Below, piece after piece: positions 18,728-34,686 of a DNA stretch of 64,000 nucleotides. The stretch comes from Pirellulaceae bacterium. GTDB lineage: Bacteria; Planctomycetota; Planctomycetia; Pirellulales; Pirellulaceae. The stretch lies in assembly GCA_023382975.1 (NCBI GenBank), contig JAHDXO010000006.1, positions 42,645-106,644 on the forward strand, given 5' to 3'. The notes under the pieces are model-generated. The model was not told the origin of the DNA. It did not search any database and saw only the letters and a list, made by a program, of their open reading frames with translations. Positions within the stretch are counted from its first letter, which is position 1; every line of letters starts with the position of its first letter. Both the position numbers and the translations under genes were made by a program.

Positions 18728-18766
18728 AGATGTGGTGGCGCAAGGCGAAAGTGGAATACCGCGAAA

Positions 18767-19840
18767 CTACAGTTGCAATTCCTCCAGGGATTGCAGGCTT
18801 GGACAGTCAACGATCGCCTGCTCCAGTCGCTCAAGATCCTGCGCCTCGTCGATGCGCCTTCGAAGCCCTTCGTCCAACGAACCAAATTGCTTCTCTAGCA
18901 GTCTGCAGAGCAAACGCCGCGAAGCAGCGAGTTCCCCCCGCTGGATTCCCTGCTGGACTCCCCGCTGGACTCCCCGCTCGATTCCTCGCTGCTCGGCCCA
19001 TTCTTCCAGTGTCTGACCTAGAGTTGTGCTCATTGTCTCCACCTCTTTCTGACTATTCGGGTCAGGTTGGTATTCCAAGGCAACTTCGACCAGTCCCGGG
19101 CGTTCTTGGCGTGGTCGCCGGCGAAGAGCCCAGGAGATCAGCATCCACATCAAGTCGCGCCATCGCATCCGCTCACGGCTGGCCAAACCAGCCAATCGTT
19201 CGACGGCCGTTGCAAACACGCTGCGAAAACGGCTTGCCTCATCCCGAGTCGCCCGCACCACCGCCAGAGCGTTCAGCCATGGACTGGATGCGGTCAGCAA
19301 CTCCTCAGCGGTACGCTCCGCCAAGTCCCAAAACCGGATCGGCCATTGCGGCGCAAGTTGGCGAAGTTCATCGGGTCCGCGGACCAGTTCTGCCAACGTC
19401 CGATTGCTGACCCAACGCGTCAGGCCGGTGTGAAACACAATTGGAACGATCGGCGTCAACTCCAATGGTCCCGTTCGGGACGAACTCGATTCCCACTGCT
19501 TCCATTCATTTTCCCAGAACATGCTGCTGTTGACCAGCATCCGCAACGGCATTAAGCGATCCGCCTGACTCTGATGCTCAAGCAGCAGGCAGAGCAACAG
19601 ATGCTGATTCGGTTCGCTCCGGTACGGGATCAGGAAAGGCAAATCCCGCTCGAAATGCCGCCAATCGTCGAAAATATGCTCTCGCTTCCACAGTTCAGCC
19701 CGCTCGAAGTCCAAATTCGCAGCCAGTTCGATGTCCAGATCCTCGATCAATTCCCGCAGATTCGCCGGAATCTGCAACTCGCGCCGGAACAGCCGGTCAG
19801 GGAACTGGTGCAGTTCCTCGGGATCGAATTCGAAAGTCAT
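18767..19840 (-). CDS. Rpn-family PD-(D/E)XK nuclease / putative transposase relative
   Basis: A 357-residue protein of the Rpn/YhgA-like group. The core LLEHQSQADRLMPLRMLVN corresponds to the family signature (L-x-E-x-Q-S-x-x-D-x-x-M-x-x-R). A mid-protein helical region follows, then near residue 300 a run of four-residue repeats (RGIERGVQRGVQQGIQRGE), then a short C-terminal domain like DUF4351. Rpn proteins promote RecA-independent recombination in E. coli; the planctomycete copies are uncharacterised. ATG 19840 has GAGGAAG just upstream. A paralogue lies at 59644-60651. The Asp of the catalytic set upstream of the LLEHQ strand is hard to place, so activity is uncertain. Confidence 0.75.
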   Translation of the reverse strand: MTFEFDPEELHQFPDRLFRRELQIPANLRELIEDLDIELAANLDFERAELWKREHIFDDWRHFERDLPFLIPYRSEPNQHLLLCLLLEHQSQADRLMPLRMLVNSSMFWENEWKQWESSSSRTGPLELTPIVPIVFHTGLTRWVSNRTLAELVRGPDELRQLAPQWPIRFWDLAERTAEELLTASSPWLNALAVVRATRDEASRFRSVFATAVERLAGLASRERMRWRDLMWMLISWALRRRPRQERPGLVEVALEYQPDPNSQKEVETMSTTLGQTLEEWAEQRGIERGVQRGVQQGIQRGELAASRRLLCRLLEKQFGSLDEGLRRRIDEAQDLERLEQAIVDCPSLQSLEELQL

Positions 19841-20070
19841 GAAACTTCCTCAACGGGAGATGGGTCAAAGAACGTGTCCGACGTGCCAGCGGGCACGGGA
19901 TCGGAATTCGCTTGTAGGCAAGTTCTTCTCCACCCAGAACGTCGCAGCCCGAACAAAAGACTCCCAAGCACTCGCGTGGCGACTCGGCCGATCTTTGTCT
20001 CCTATGCTACTCCAAAGCAGAGCGATCGGCAATCGAGTCGCGGCCGACGGCGACTCCTACTCCTGATCAG

Positions 20071-22704
20071 CTACGCATCGGCGATCAGCTTGCGAAGCAC
20101 CTTGTAGTCGGTCTTGCCGGTGCCGAGGACGGGGATCTTGTCGATTTGCCGGGTTTCGTCCAACCGCATGACGCCGCGGAATCCGGCTTCGGCCAGGACG
20201 GCGTTGGCGTCCTTCAGCGCGATCGGCTGGGTGCTGAACAGGACGATCCGGCGCCCGTCGGGCGTCTCGATGCCTTCGACCGCCACCCGCGGGCCTTCTT
20301 CGGTGGGTGGGTAGCGGCGGGTAAGCGGTTCTTCCAAAGCGGGCAGCGAGATCATCTCGCCTCCGGCTTTGATGAATCGCTTCAGTCGGCCGCGGAAATG
20401 GATGAACCGGTCTTCGTCCAAGGCGGCCAAGTCGCCGGTGTTGTACCAGCGCACGCCGTTCAATTCGACAAACGGATCGGGCCCGGTGTGGTTCAGGTAT
20501 CCGCGGAAGATGGTCGGCCCTGCAACCAGCAACAGACCGGTCTGCCCGATCGGCAGCGGGGCATGCGAGTCCGGATCGACGACACACGCCTCGACGCCGG
20601 CCAGCGGCTGGCCGACCGTTCCGGGCTTGTCGTTGCCCGGCCGCCCGACCGAAACCACCGGCGAACATTCCGTGATCCCGTAGCCCTCCAACACGAAGGC
20701 GTGGGGCGCGAGTTTGGCACACGTTTCGCGGACCACGTCGGGGCACTTCTCCGCTCCGGTAACCACGATCCGGAACGTGCGGAAATCCTCCGGAGTGGCT
20801 CGCGCCAGCATGTACCCGAGGAACGTCGGCGTGGTGAATAGCAACGAGACGCCGTACTGGGCTACCGTCTGCACCAGGCCGCGCGCGTCGGTCGGGTCGG
20901 GATGATGAGCCACGCGGATCCCCGTCAGCACGGGGCACACCAAATTGCCGGCCAGTCCGAAGCTGTGAAACGGAGGCAGAAACCCCAGCAGGACGTCTTG
21001 CCGCGTGAAGCCCATCGCCTGGATGCCCGCCTGGATATCGGCCCGCAGATTGCGGTGCGACAACGGCACGGCCTTGGGCGCCGCCTCCGAGCCCGACGTG
21101 AACAACACGACGGCTGCGTCGTCCTCGCTGGCACGCGGAGTGTTCTTCAGGAACGAGCCGATCGAGACATACGTGCGAGCCAGCGTCACGGCCGCCTCCA
21201 GACGCCCGATGCCGGCACGCAGATCCTCCAGGAAGACGTACTCAGCCCCCTCGATCTCGACGCCCAACCGGTCGACGAACCGGTGCGAGGTCACCACGTG
21301 CCGGATCTTCATCGTCTGGACGGCGTGCGCCAGGTTCGCCGGACCGGTCGTCCAATTCAGCATGACCGGCAGCTTGCCCGCCAGATGCAGCGCGAAGAAC
21401 ACCACGTCCGCGGCCACCGTGGACGGCAGCAGCACGCCGACCGCGTCGCCTTCGAAGCGGGTAAACCGCTTGGCCATCAGCGACGCGCCGACCAGCATCC
21501 GCCGGTACGTCAACACGCCGGACAGTCGATCCGCCACCGCGACGTCGTCCGGGTTCGCTCGCACGCGGCGCACAAACGCTTCGGCCATCGTGTCGGCCAG
21601 AAACGCTGGCTCTTCCCCACCGGTGTGCGCGCGGGTCCAGAGAGGCGGTACGGCGCTGCCAGTTCCTCCGTCGCCGGTCAGCAACCCTTCGGCTAGCGCC
21701 CACAACTCGCCCAAGGTGGCAGCGACTCGATCCGATCGGAAACCAAATCGCTGTTCGATCTCCAAGGCCAGATCCATCCGGTCCAGGCTGTCCAGGCCCA
21801 ATCGATCCAGTGTCGTGAGCGCGACGCGCTCTTCGTCCGTCAAGGGGCGACGCAGATGCTCCTCGACCATCTCGTCCACCGCGCTGCGGGTGGCAGGTCG
21901 GATCTTGTCGAAATCGATATCCAATTGCCGTTGGAACTGCGGAAACTCGTAATTGCGCCGCGTGGACAGGAAGTGGTACCGGACGAATGTCGGCGTCTCG
22001 CGACCGTCGCGGTTGTACCATTCTTCGAGATAAGGATTCAGTTGCTCGCGCGTGGCGTCCGGCAGTTCGCCGCGCGGCACGATCTCGATCATCATGGTCA
22101 CTTGGCGGCGCGGCAGAAAGAACAACAGATTGGCCAGCGCCCATAGCAGCCCACGGACGATACACGAACCCAGGTGCGGAGCGGCTGCCGTCCGACCCCA
22201 ACTGAACATGCTGCCCCAGACGCCGCGGGTGCGGACCAGCACGATGTTTGCTTCGGGGCACGCCCGCAGCAGTTCGGCGGCGGCGCGGGACGCACCGACG
22301 ACCTCGAAGCCCTCGCGCTGCAAGCGGCCCGACGGGTAGATCAGGATGCTCTCGCCTCGTCCGACCGCCGCAGCGACCCGCTCGATCATGTCCAGCGTTG
22401 TCTGTTTCGCCTGGCGGCTCTGCGCCGAAAGCTCCGGCACCTCCACCGACCCAATCGCGCGCATGATCGGATACAACACCGGATTGCGGTAGGTTCCCGT
22501 GTAGACCAACGGCCGCAGCGGATCGCGCAGCCGCACATGCGTGAGCACCAGCGCCGGATCGATGTACCCCGGATGATTCGGCATCACAATGGTCGGACCG
22601 ACAAGCTCCTGCAATCGCTCGCCGCCTTGCACCTGGACGCGATACCGCAGACGCAGGAAGCATCGAGCCATCCACCAAAACCACCGCTGAAAAAACCGCT
22701 GCAT
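20071..22704 (-). CDS. Acyltransferase-ACP-acyl-ACP synthetase fusion
   Basis: An 877-residue three-part protein. Residues 1-240 are a PlsC-like acyltransferase, with NHPGYID at 43-49 (for NHxxxxD) and IYPSGRLQREG in place of the usual EGTR-type motif. Near residue 304 LGLDSLDRMDL is an acyl-carrier-protein site, with Ser for phosphopantetheine. From about 370 on it is an AMP-forming synthetase: LFTSGSEAAPKAVPLSHRN, YGITECSPVVS, WYNTGDLA and a C-terminal lysine in GTGKTDYK. E. coli Aas has acyltransferase and synthetase but no carrier between them. The likely job is activating a free fatty acid, loading it on the built-in carrier, and acylating a lysophospholipid. ATG 22704 has CGGAG upstream. 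It lies 432 bases downstream of the NRPS operon on the same strand. Confidence 0.85.
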   Translation of the reverse strand: MQRFFQRWFWWMARCFLRLRYRVQVQGGERLQELVGPTIVMPNHPGYIDPALVLTHVRLRDPLRPLVYTGTYRNPVLYPIMRAIGSVEVPELSAQSRQAKQTTLDMIERVAAAVGRGESILIYPSGRLQREGFEVVGASRAAAELLRACPEANIVLVRTRGVWGSMFSWGRTAAAPHLGSCIVRGLLWALANLLFFLPRRQVTMMIEIVPRGELPDATREQLNPYLEEWYNRDGRETPTFVRYHFLSTRRNYEFPQFQRQLDIDFDKIRPATRSAVDEMVEEHLRRPLTDEERVALTTLDRLGLDSLDRMDLALEIEQRFGFRSDRVAATLGELWALAEGLLTGDGGTGSAVPPLWTRAHTGGEEPAFLADTMAEAFVRRVRANPDDVAVADRLSGVLTYRRMLVGASLMAKRFTRFEGDAVGVLLPSTVAADVVFFALHLAGKLPVMLNWTTGPANLAHAVQTMKIRHVVTSHRFVDRLGVEIEGAEYVFLEDLRAGIGRLEAAVTLARTYVSIGSFLKNTPRASEDDAAVVLFTSGSEAAPKAVPLSHRNLRADIQAGIQAMGFTRQDVLLGFLPPFHSFGLAGNLVCPVLTGIRVAHHPDPTDARGLVQTVAQYGVSLLFTTPTFLGYMLARATPEDFRTFRIVVTGAEKCPDVVRETCAKLAPHAFVLEGYGITECSPVVSVGRPGNDKPGTVGQPLAGVEACVVDPDSHAPLPIGQTGLLLVAGPTIFRGYLNHTGPDPFVELNGVRWYNTGDLAALDEDRFIHFRGRLKRFIKAGGEMISLPALEEPLTRRYPPTEEGPRVAVEGIETPDGRRIVLFSTQPIALKDANAVLAEAGFRGVMRLDETRQIDKIPVLGTGKTDYKVLRKLIADA

Positions 22705-22908
22705 CGCTTGATCGCTCCGTCATGCCCAGCCACGAATTTGTCGACCGCACAAGTAGACTCGCAGGCGATTGGAACCGCAAGAGAGATTTCAAGCGAACCG
22801 GCCGGAGTTGGCTCCATCGGGTGGTTTTGCTGGATTCTAAGCACGGGCAGGCGCCGGCCCCCGGATCGGATCGCGGCCAATGCCTCGACCAAGTTGTCTA
22901 TCGGCAAG

Positions 22909-23067
22909 CCGAAGGCGACTGCTGAGATACTGGCAAGAACCGAGGTGGGGTAAGCTTCCAGCTTGCCGAGTTTTCGTACCTTTGATCCCCGCACTTTCCT
23001 AGACGCCCCATTCGGCAAGCTGGAAGCTTACCCCACGATTTTTTCAGCAGCCTCCGAAGGCGACTGC
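22909..23067. repeat. Palindromic element with 25-bp arms flanked by 14-bp direct repeats
   Basis: The perfect 25-base inverted repeat GTGGGGTAAGCTTCCAGC... lies at 22945-22969 and 23012-23036 with a 42-base centre. Just outside, CTGCTGA (22919-22925) pairs with TCAGCAG (23044-23050). CCGAAGGCGACTGC occurs as a direct repeat at 22909-22922 and 23054-23067. It occupies most of the gap between the NRPS stop (23137) and the acyltransferase fusion. It could be a MITE-like insertion or act as a strong hairpin terminator. I see nothing else in 22705-23136. Confidence 0.8.
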
Positions 23068-23136
23068 GTCCAAACGCAAGCTGTGCGGTGCTCGACCGAC
23101 ACGCTGGCGTCTTCGGGTTGCCGCCCAGCGAATACG

Positions 23137-30324
<7,188 letters not shown>

Positions 30325-30376
30325 GTTAAGGACCTAGATGTTTCACGAAAACCTACGCCCGGGGAATCCGGCGGCG

Positions 30377-31261
30377 TCATGCCGCCTTTCTCAGGAAATG
30401 GGAGCCCCGGGCACTGTCGCGGCGCGCGAGGTTGTCTTGCAGAACGGCAGTGCATTGGGGCACATCGATCCGATGCGCCGAGGAAGCGGCCAACAGTCCG
30501 TCGCTGTTCTGCAATTCCTGCATCGCCTGGGCGATGGCCTGTTGGGCGGCGAACAGACAAGGCGTACTGTAGATGACCAGCGACACGCCCAGTTCGCTCA
30601 GTCCGCTGAGACTGGCCCGCGGCGACTTGCCGCCGGCAATCTGATTGAAGACAAGTGGCTGAGGCACGAAACTCTTCAATCGCCGGATCACCTGAAGATC
30701 GCGGAGTCCGTCGACCAGGATGGCATCGGCGCCGGCCGCCGAGAACGCGCGGACTCGCTTCTCGATCTCCCGACCGTCGCTGGCGTCCGTCCGCGCGACC
30801 ACCAGCAGATCGCGGCGAGTGTCCAGGACTCGCGTGAGCTTGTCCAGATACTGATCCAATTCGAGCAGTTGCTTGCCGTCGAAATGGCCGCAGCGGCGGG
30901 GTCGCCGTTGGTCTTCGAGAATGACCCCCGATGCGCCCGCGGATTCCAGCAGCGAGACAACATGACAGGCAACTTCCGGATCGCCGTACCCGTCGTCGAT
31001 ATCGACCATCAGATGATGCTGCGGCAGCACACAGCGGATGCGTTGCGCCAGGGCGACGATGTCGGGCCAAGCGATGAAGCCGATGTCCGGCAAGCCGTAG
31101 TAGCTGGCCGCGAAGCCGAAGCCACTCAGGAAAAGGGCGTCGAAATGCTGACCGGCGAGAGTGGCCGAGAACGTGTCGTAGATGCCGATGAACGGAGTGA
31201 TATCGCGGTGCGACACCGCTTCCCGCAGGTTTCGGCCGGCGGAGGAAGGCTTTTCGGTCAT
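30377..31261 (-). CDS. Isocitrate lyase/PEP mutase-family enzyme inside the NRPS operon
   Basis: A 294-residue TIM-barrel enzyme of the ICL/PEPM superfamily. The magnesium site is DIDDGYGDPE, then GVILEDQRRPRRCGHFDGK, where the Cys in RRCGH matches the active-site cysteine loop of C-C lyases (KKCGH in isocitrate lyase, KRCGH in methylisocitrate lyase) and differs from the EDK...PKxNS of true phosphonopyruvate-forming mutases. VVARTDA follows. Such enzymes cleave 2-methylisocitrate, dimethylmalate or oxaloacetate, giving pyruvate, glyoxylate or oxalate. AAGGAG lies 7 bases before ATG 31261. It sits between two NRPS genes with gaps of 52 and 93 bases, so it is part of the same operon and probably supplies or tailors a building block. 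I infer a lyase or hydrolase rather than phosphonate chemistry; the substrate is unknown. Confidence 0.82.
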   Translation of the reverse strand: MTEKPSSAGRNLREAVSHRDITPFIGIYDTFSATLAGQHFDALFLSGFGFAASYYGLPDIGFIAWPDIVALAQRIRCVLPQHHLMVDIDDGYGDPEVACHVVSLLESAGASGVILEDQRRPRRCGHFDGKQLLELDQYLDKLTRVLDTRRDLLVVARTDASDGREIEKRVRAFSAAGADAILVDGLRDLQVIRRLKSFVPQPLVFNQIAGGKSPRASLSGLSELGVSLVIYSTPCLFAAQQAIAQAMQELQNSDGLLAASSAHRIDVPQCTAVLQDNLARRDSARGSHFLRKAA

Positions 31262-31354
31262 CAGAGACTCCTTTTCAGTACACGGAAACAGGGATCGATT
31301 TCCTGAGGATGAAGCGCTGCTCGCCGCGACGGATGATAATTCCGTCCGCCGTCC

Positions 31355-34300
31355 TCAAGCGACTCGCTTTCCACGGCGGCGCGCCGCCGCGATTTCCAGC
31401 AGCGACGGCGTCCGCGCCGGTGTCGGGACACCCACCGGTCGCCGGCGAACCAAGTCGGCCAAGGCGGCGATCGTGGGGGCTGCGAAGAAGTCCCGGAACG
31501 GGACTTCTAAATCGAACTGTTGACGGAGCCGCGTCAACAGCCGCAGCGCCGTCAACGAATGTCCGCCCAGGGCGAAAAAACTGTCCGCGATTCCCACCTC
31601 GGGCAGGCCCAAGACCTCTCGCCAGATCGCAGCGATTCTTTGTTCGATTTCATTGCGAGGCAGTGTCGTTGCCGGCCCCGGGGCGACCAACCACTGCGGC
31701 TCGGGCAGCGCCGCCCGATCGACTTTGCCCTGGACCGTCAAGGGCATGGCTGGCAGAAATACGACCGACGACGGAACCATGTACTCGGGCAGACTTCTAC
31801 CCAGAAATGCCCGCAGCTCGGCACTGTCAGGCGGATGGACACCGGCGGATACCAAGTAGGCGACCAGCCGCTGGTCTCCCCCGTCATTGCCACGGGCTAC
31901 GACGCAAGCGGACTGAACGCCAGGATGCTCGATAATCGCCGCCTCGATCTCGCCCGGCTCGATGCGGAAGCCTCGCAGCTTGATCTGGTGATCGATTCTT
32001 CCCAGGTATTCCAACTGACCGTCATCCCGCCAGCGGACGCGGTCGCCGGTCCGATACATGCGGACCGGATTCTGGCCGTCCACGCTCTGCATCACGAACC
32101 GTTCCGCGGTCAAGTCCGGACGTTTCCAATAGCCTCGCGTCAACTGGGCACCGGCAATATACAACTCGCCCGGCACGCCGATCGGCACGGGTTCGCCGCG
32201 GCGGTCCAGCACGTAGGCTTTCGAATTCGGCAAGGGACGGCCGATCGGCAGTTCCCGCCCCGATCGATGACGATACGTCGATGGCGACACGTCGGCCGCG
32301 ATGACGTACACCGTCGTCTCGGTGGGACCGTAGCTGTTCAACAGTCGGACATGGGGGCCGACGGTCTGCCGCCAATCCTCCCATGCCGAAACCTCGGCCT
32401 TCTCGCCGCCGATCACGACCAGCCTCACTCGTACGGGCAACGTCCGCGACGAGACCCGCAGATACCGCGTCAGCTCGTGCCAGTAGGCCGTGGGAAGAGG
32501 CAATACGGTGATCCCCCAGTGATCGATACTGTCGAGAAAGGCGGCCACCGATGCAATCGAGTCTTCCGTGCGCAACACGAGCGTGGCTCCCGCCGCCAGC
32601 GGACCGAAAATGTCCTCGACGCTGCTGTCGAAAGCGAGCGTGGCGAACTGCAGCACCCGATCACTGGCGTCACTGTGGCCGATGCGGAGCATCGACTGGA
32701 GAAAATGGACGACGGACTGGTGCTCGACCATCACGCCTTTGGGACGTCCGGTCGAGCCCGATGTGTAGATGATGTAGGCCAGGTCGCTGCCCGCCACGGC
32801 TGTTTCGACTGGCTCCACCGACTGCCGGGCGATCTGGTCCGCGTCTCGCTCGAGGCACAGGTGCCGCGCCTCGGCGACAGGCAGCGACGGATGCCGGTGG
32901 ACATGCGTGGTCAGCAGCGTTGCCTGCGTTTCCTCCAGGACCCAGCGGACTCGCTCCACGGGCAGTTTTGTTTCCACGGGAACGTAGGCAGCGCCGGCCT
33001 TGAGGATTCCCAACAGCGCGACGATTTGCTCCAGCGAACGTTCCGCATCCAACGCCACGAGTGAGTCGACGCCGATCCCCTGTTCCCGCAGGTAGTGCGC
33101 CACTTGGTTGGCTCGCGCGTCCAATTCGGCATAGGTCAATCGCCCGGTCGGGGCGACGACGGCGACATGGTGCGGCGTCCGACGCGCGGCCGCTTCGAAG
33201 AAATGGTGCAGGCAACCAGGACGGTGCTCGTCACAATCGGTGGCGTTCCACTCGACCAGGACGCGATGCCGTTGGCGATCGTCCAGCATCGGCAGACCGC
33301 CGAGACGGGTCTCGGGATGCTCCGCCACCGCGCTCAGCATGTTCGTATACTGCTCCGCCATGCGGGCCAGCGAGGCTCGTTCGAACAAGTCGGCGCGGCC
33401 CGCGAGTTCCACTCGCAACAGGTCGCCGGCCTGTTTGAAATCAAGCGACAGGTCGGTGATGGCCGCCAGATGGTCCATCGTTTCGACGGTGAACGAGACG
33501 CCAGCGACCGTGTGCGGAGCGTCGGCGGGCCGGAAGTTCACGAACACCGGCATGGTGTAGGGTTGGCCTGCAACCCGCGTTTTCGGAATCTGTTCCAGGA
33601 TCTTCTGCAGCGGCGTCTCCTGGTGTTGGTAGGCTTCCAAAGCCACCCGCCGGACACGCTGCAAGAGTGTGGCGAAGTCTGGGTTGCCCGAAAGGTCGAC
33701 TCGCAGCGGCAGCGTATTGATCAGCAGGCCGATCATCGCTTCGGTGTCCGCCTGGCTGCGTCCGGCCACGGGCATGCCGACCAGGATGTCTTCGACGTCC
33801 GAGCTGCGGTACAGCAGCGTCTTGAAGGCCGCGACCAAGGCCATGAACAGAGTGGTTCGTTGCGTGCCGGCCCACTTGCGCAGGGCGCGGACTGTCGGCT
33901 CGGGAACCGTGAAGCGATGAAGCAGGCTCTCGTCGGACACATGGCCTGTCGGCCGGAAGTCGGTCGGCAGAAACGACTCCGGTCGATAGTCGCTCAACTG
34001 CTGCCGCCAATAATCCAGATGCTCCTGCTGCTGGCCCTCGGCCCACTGTCTTCGCTGTCGAATGGCGAGGTCCGGGTACTGGAGTTCCAGCGGCGGCAAC
34101 GGCGTTTCGTGGCCACCCGCAAAGGCCCCGTACAGCGTGGTCATCTCGCGCAGAAAAACACCCTGCGACCAGCCGTCGAAGACGATGTGGTGCATGTTCA
34201 GCAGCAGCCGGTGCGAATGAGTTCCCAATCGCAGCAGGTGAGCTTGAATCGGCGGTGCCGCTGCCAGATCGAACGGCCGGGCCGTTTGCTGGCGGATCCA

Positions 34301-34654
34301 CTGCTGCGCCAGCCCTTCCCGTTCGGATTCCGCACAGTCGCTCAGGTCGACCACCTCCAGACGCCGCTGTACCGGCGGGAGAACCTCTTGCACCGGTTCC
34401 CCGTCCCGTTGGGGAAATCGCGTCCGTAGCGACTCGTGGCGGGCTACGATTTCGTTCAGGCAGCGTTCGAGAACCGCCGCCTGCAACGGCCCCGCGATCG
34501 AGAACACCGATGGACGGTTGTAGCTGAGGTTGCCCCGCTGGACTTGGTCCAGAATCCACAACCGCTCTTGCCCGAAGGAGAGCGGTGCGATTCGACGACC
34601 GTCCCGTTCCGAATCACCGCGTTCCGATGCCCAACTCGACAAATTCTCTTGCAT
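31355..34654 (-). CDS. Nonribosomal peptide synthetase, one C-A-T module
   Basis: A 1099-residue single module. The condensation domain has HHIVFDG near residue 156, the adenylation domain YTSGSTGRPKG near 629, then NSYGPTETT, YRTGDRVRW and the C-terminal GKVDR lysine. The carrier has LGGHSL near 1027. There is no thioesterase, so the chain passes to the 2395-residue synthetase. The substrate pocket read by hand (D,S,E,P,V,G,S,V,Y) is not a code I can assign; FDSSVEDIF is uncommon for standard amino acids. GAGGA precedes ATG 34654, and the loading gene ends 32 bases upstream. The C domain would join the starter carried by the loading protein to the first residue. The last 30 residues are Arg/Pro-rich and may form a docking tail. 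Confidence 0.9.
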   Translation of the reverse strand: MQENLSSWASERGDSERDGRRIAPLSFGQERLWILDQVQRGNLSYNRPSVFSIAGPLQAAVLERCLNEIVARHESLRTRFPQRDGEPVQEVLPPVQRRLEVVDLSDCAESEREGLAQQWIRQQTARPFDLAAAPPIQAHLLRLGTHSHRLLLNMHHIVFDGWSQGVFLREMTTLYGAFAGGHETPLPPLELQYPDLAIRQRRQWAEGQQQEHLDYWRQQLSDYRPESFLPTDFRPTGHVSDESLLHRFTVPEPTVRALRKWAGTQRTTLFMALVAAFKTLLYRSSDVEDILVGMPVAGRSQADTEAMIGLLINTLPLRVDLSGNPDFATLLQRVRRVALEAYQHQETPLQKILEQIPKTRVAGQPYTMPVFVNFRPADAPHTVAGVSFTVETMDHLAAITDLSLDFKQAGDLLRVELAGRADLFERASLARMAEQYTNMLSAVAEHPETRLGGLPMLDDRQRHRVLVEWNATDCDEHRPGCLHHFFEAAARRTPHHVAVVAPTGRLTYAELDARANQVAHYLREQGIGVDSLVALDAERSLEQIVALLGILKAGAAYVPVETKLPVERVRWVLEETQATLLTTHVHRHPSLPVAEARHLCLERDADQIARQSVEPVETAVAGSDLAYIIYTSGSTGRPKGVMVEHQSVVHFLQSMLRIGHSDASDRVLQFATLAFDSSVEDIFGPLAAGATLVLRTEDSIASVAAFLDSIDHWGITVLPLPTAYWHELTRYLRVSSRTLPVRVRLVVIGGEKAEVSAWEDWRQTVGPHVRLLNSYGPTETTVYVIAADVSPSTYRHRSGRELPIGRPLPNSKAYVLDRRGEPVPIGVPGELYIAGAQLTRGYWKRPDLTAERFVMQSVDGQNPVRMYRTGDRVRWRDDGQLEYLGRIDHQIKLRGFRIEPGEIEAAIIEHPGVQSACVVARGNDGGDQRLVAYLVSAGVHPPDSAELRAFLGRSLPEYMVPSSVVFLPAMPLTVQGKVDRAALPEPQWLVAPGPATTLPRNEIEQRIAAIWREVLGLPEVGIADSFFALGGHSLTALRLLTRLRQQFDLEVPFRDFFAAPTIAALADLVRRRPVGVPTPARTPSLLEIAAARRRGKRVA

Positions 34655-34686
34655 ATTTCCTCACAGCGATGCAATTCCATCGTTGT

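Noticed and set aside
30377..31261. Phosphonate biosynthesis gene (PEP mutase)
   Set aside because: The active-site loop has RRCGH as in C-C lyases instead of the mutase EDK...PKxNS pattern, and no phosphonopyruvate decarboxylase is nearby.
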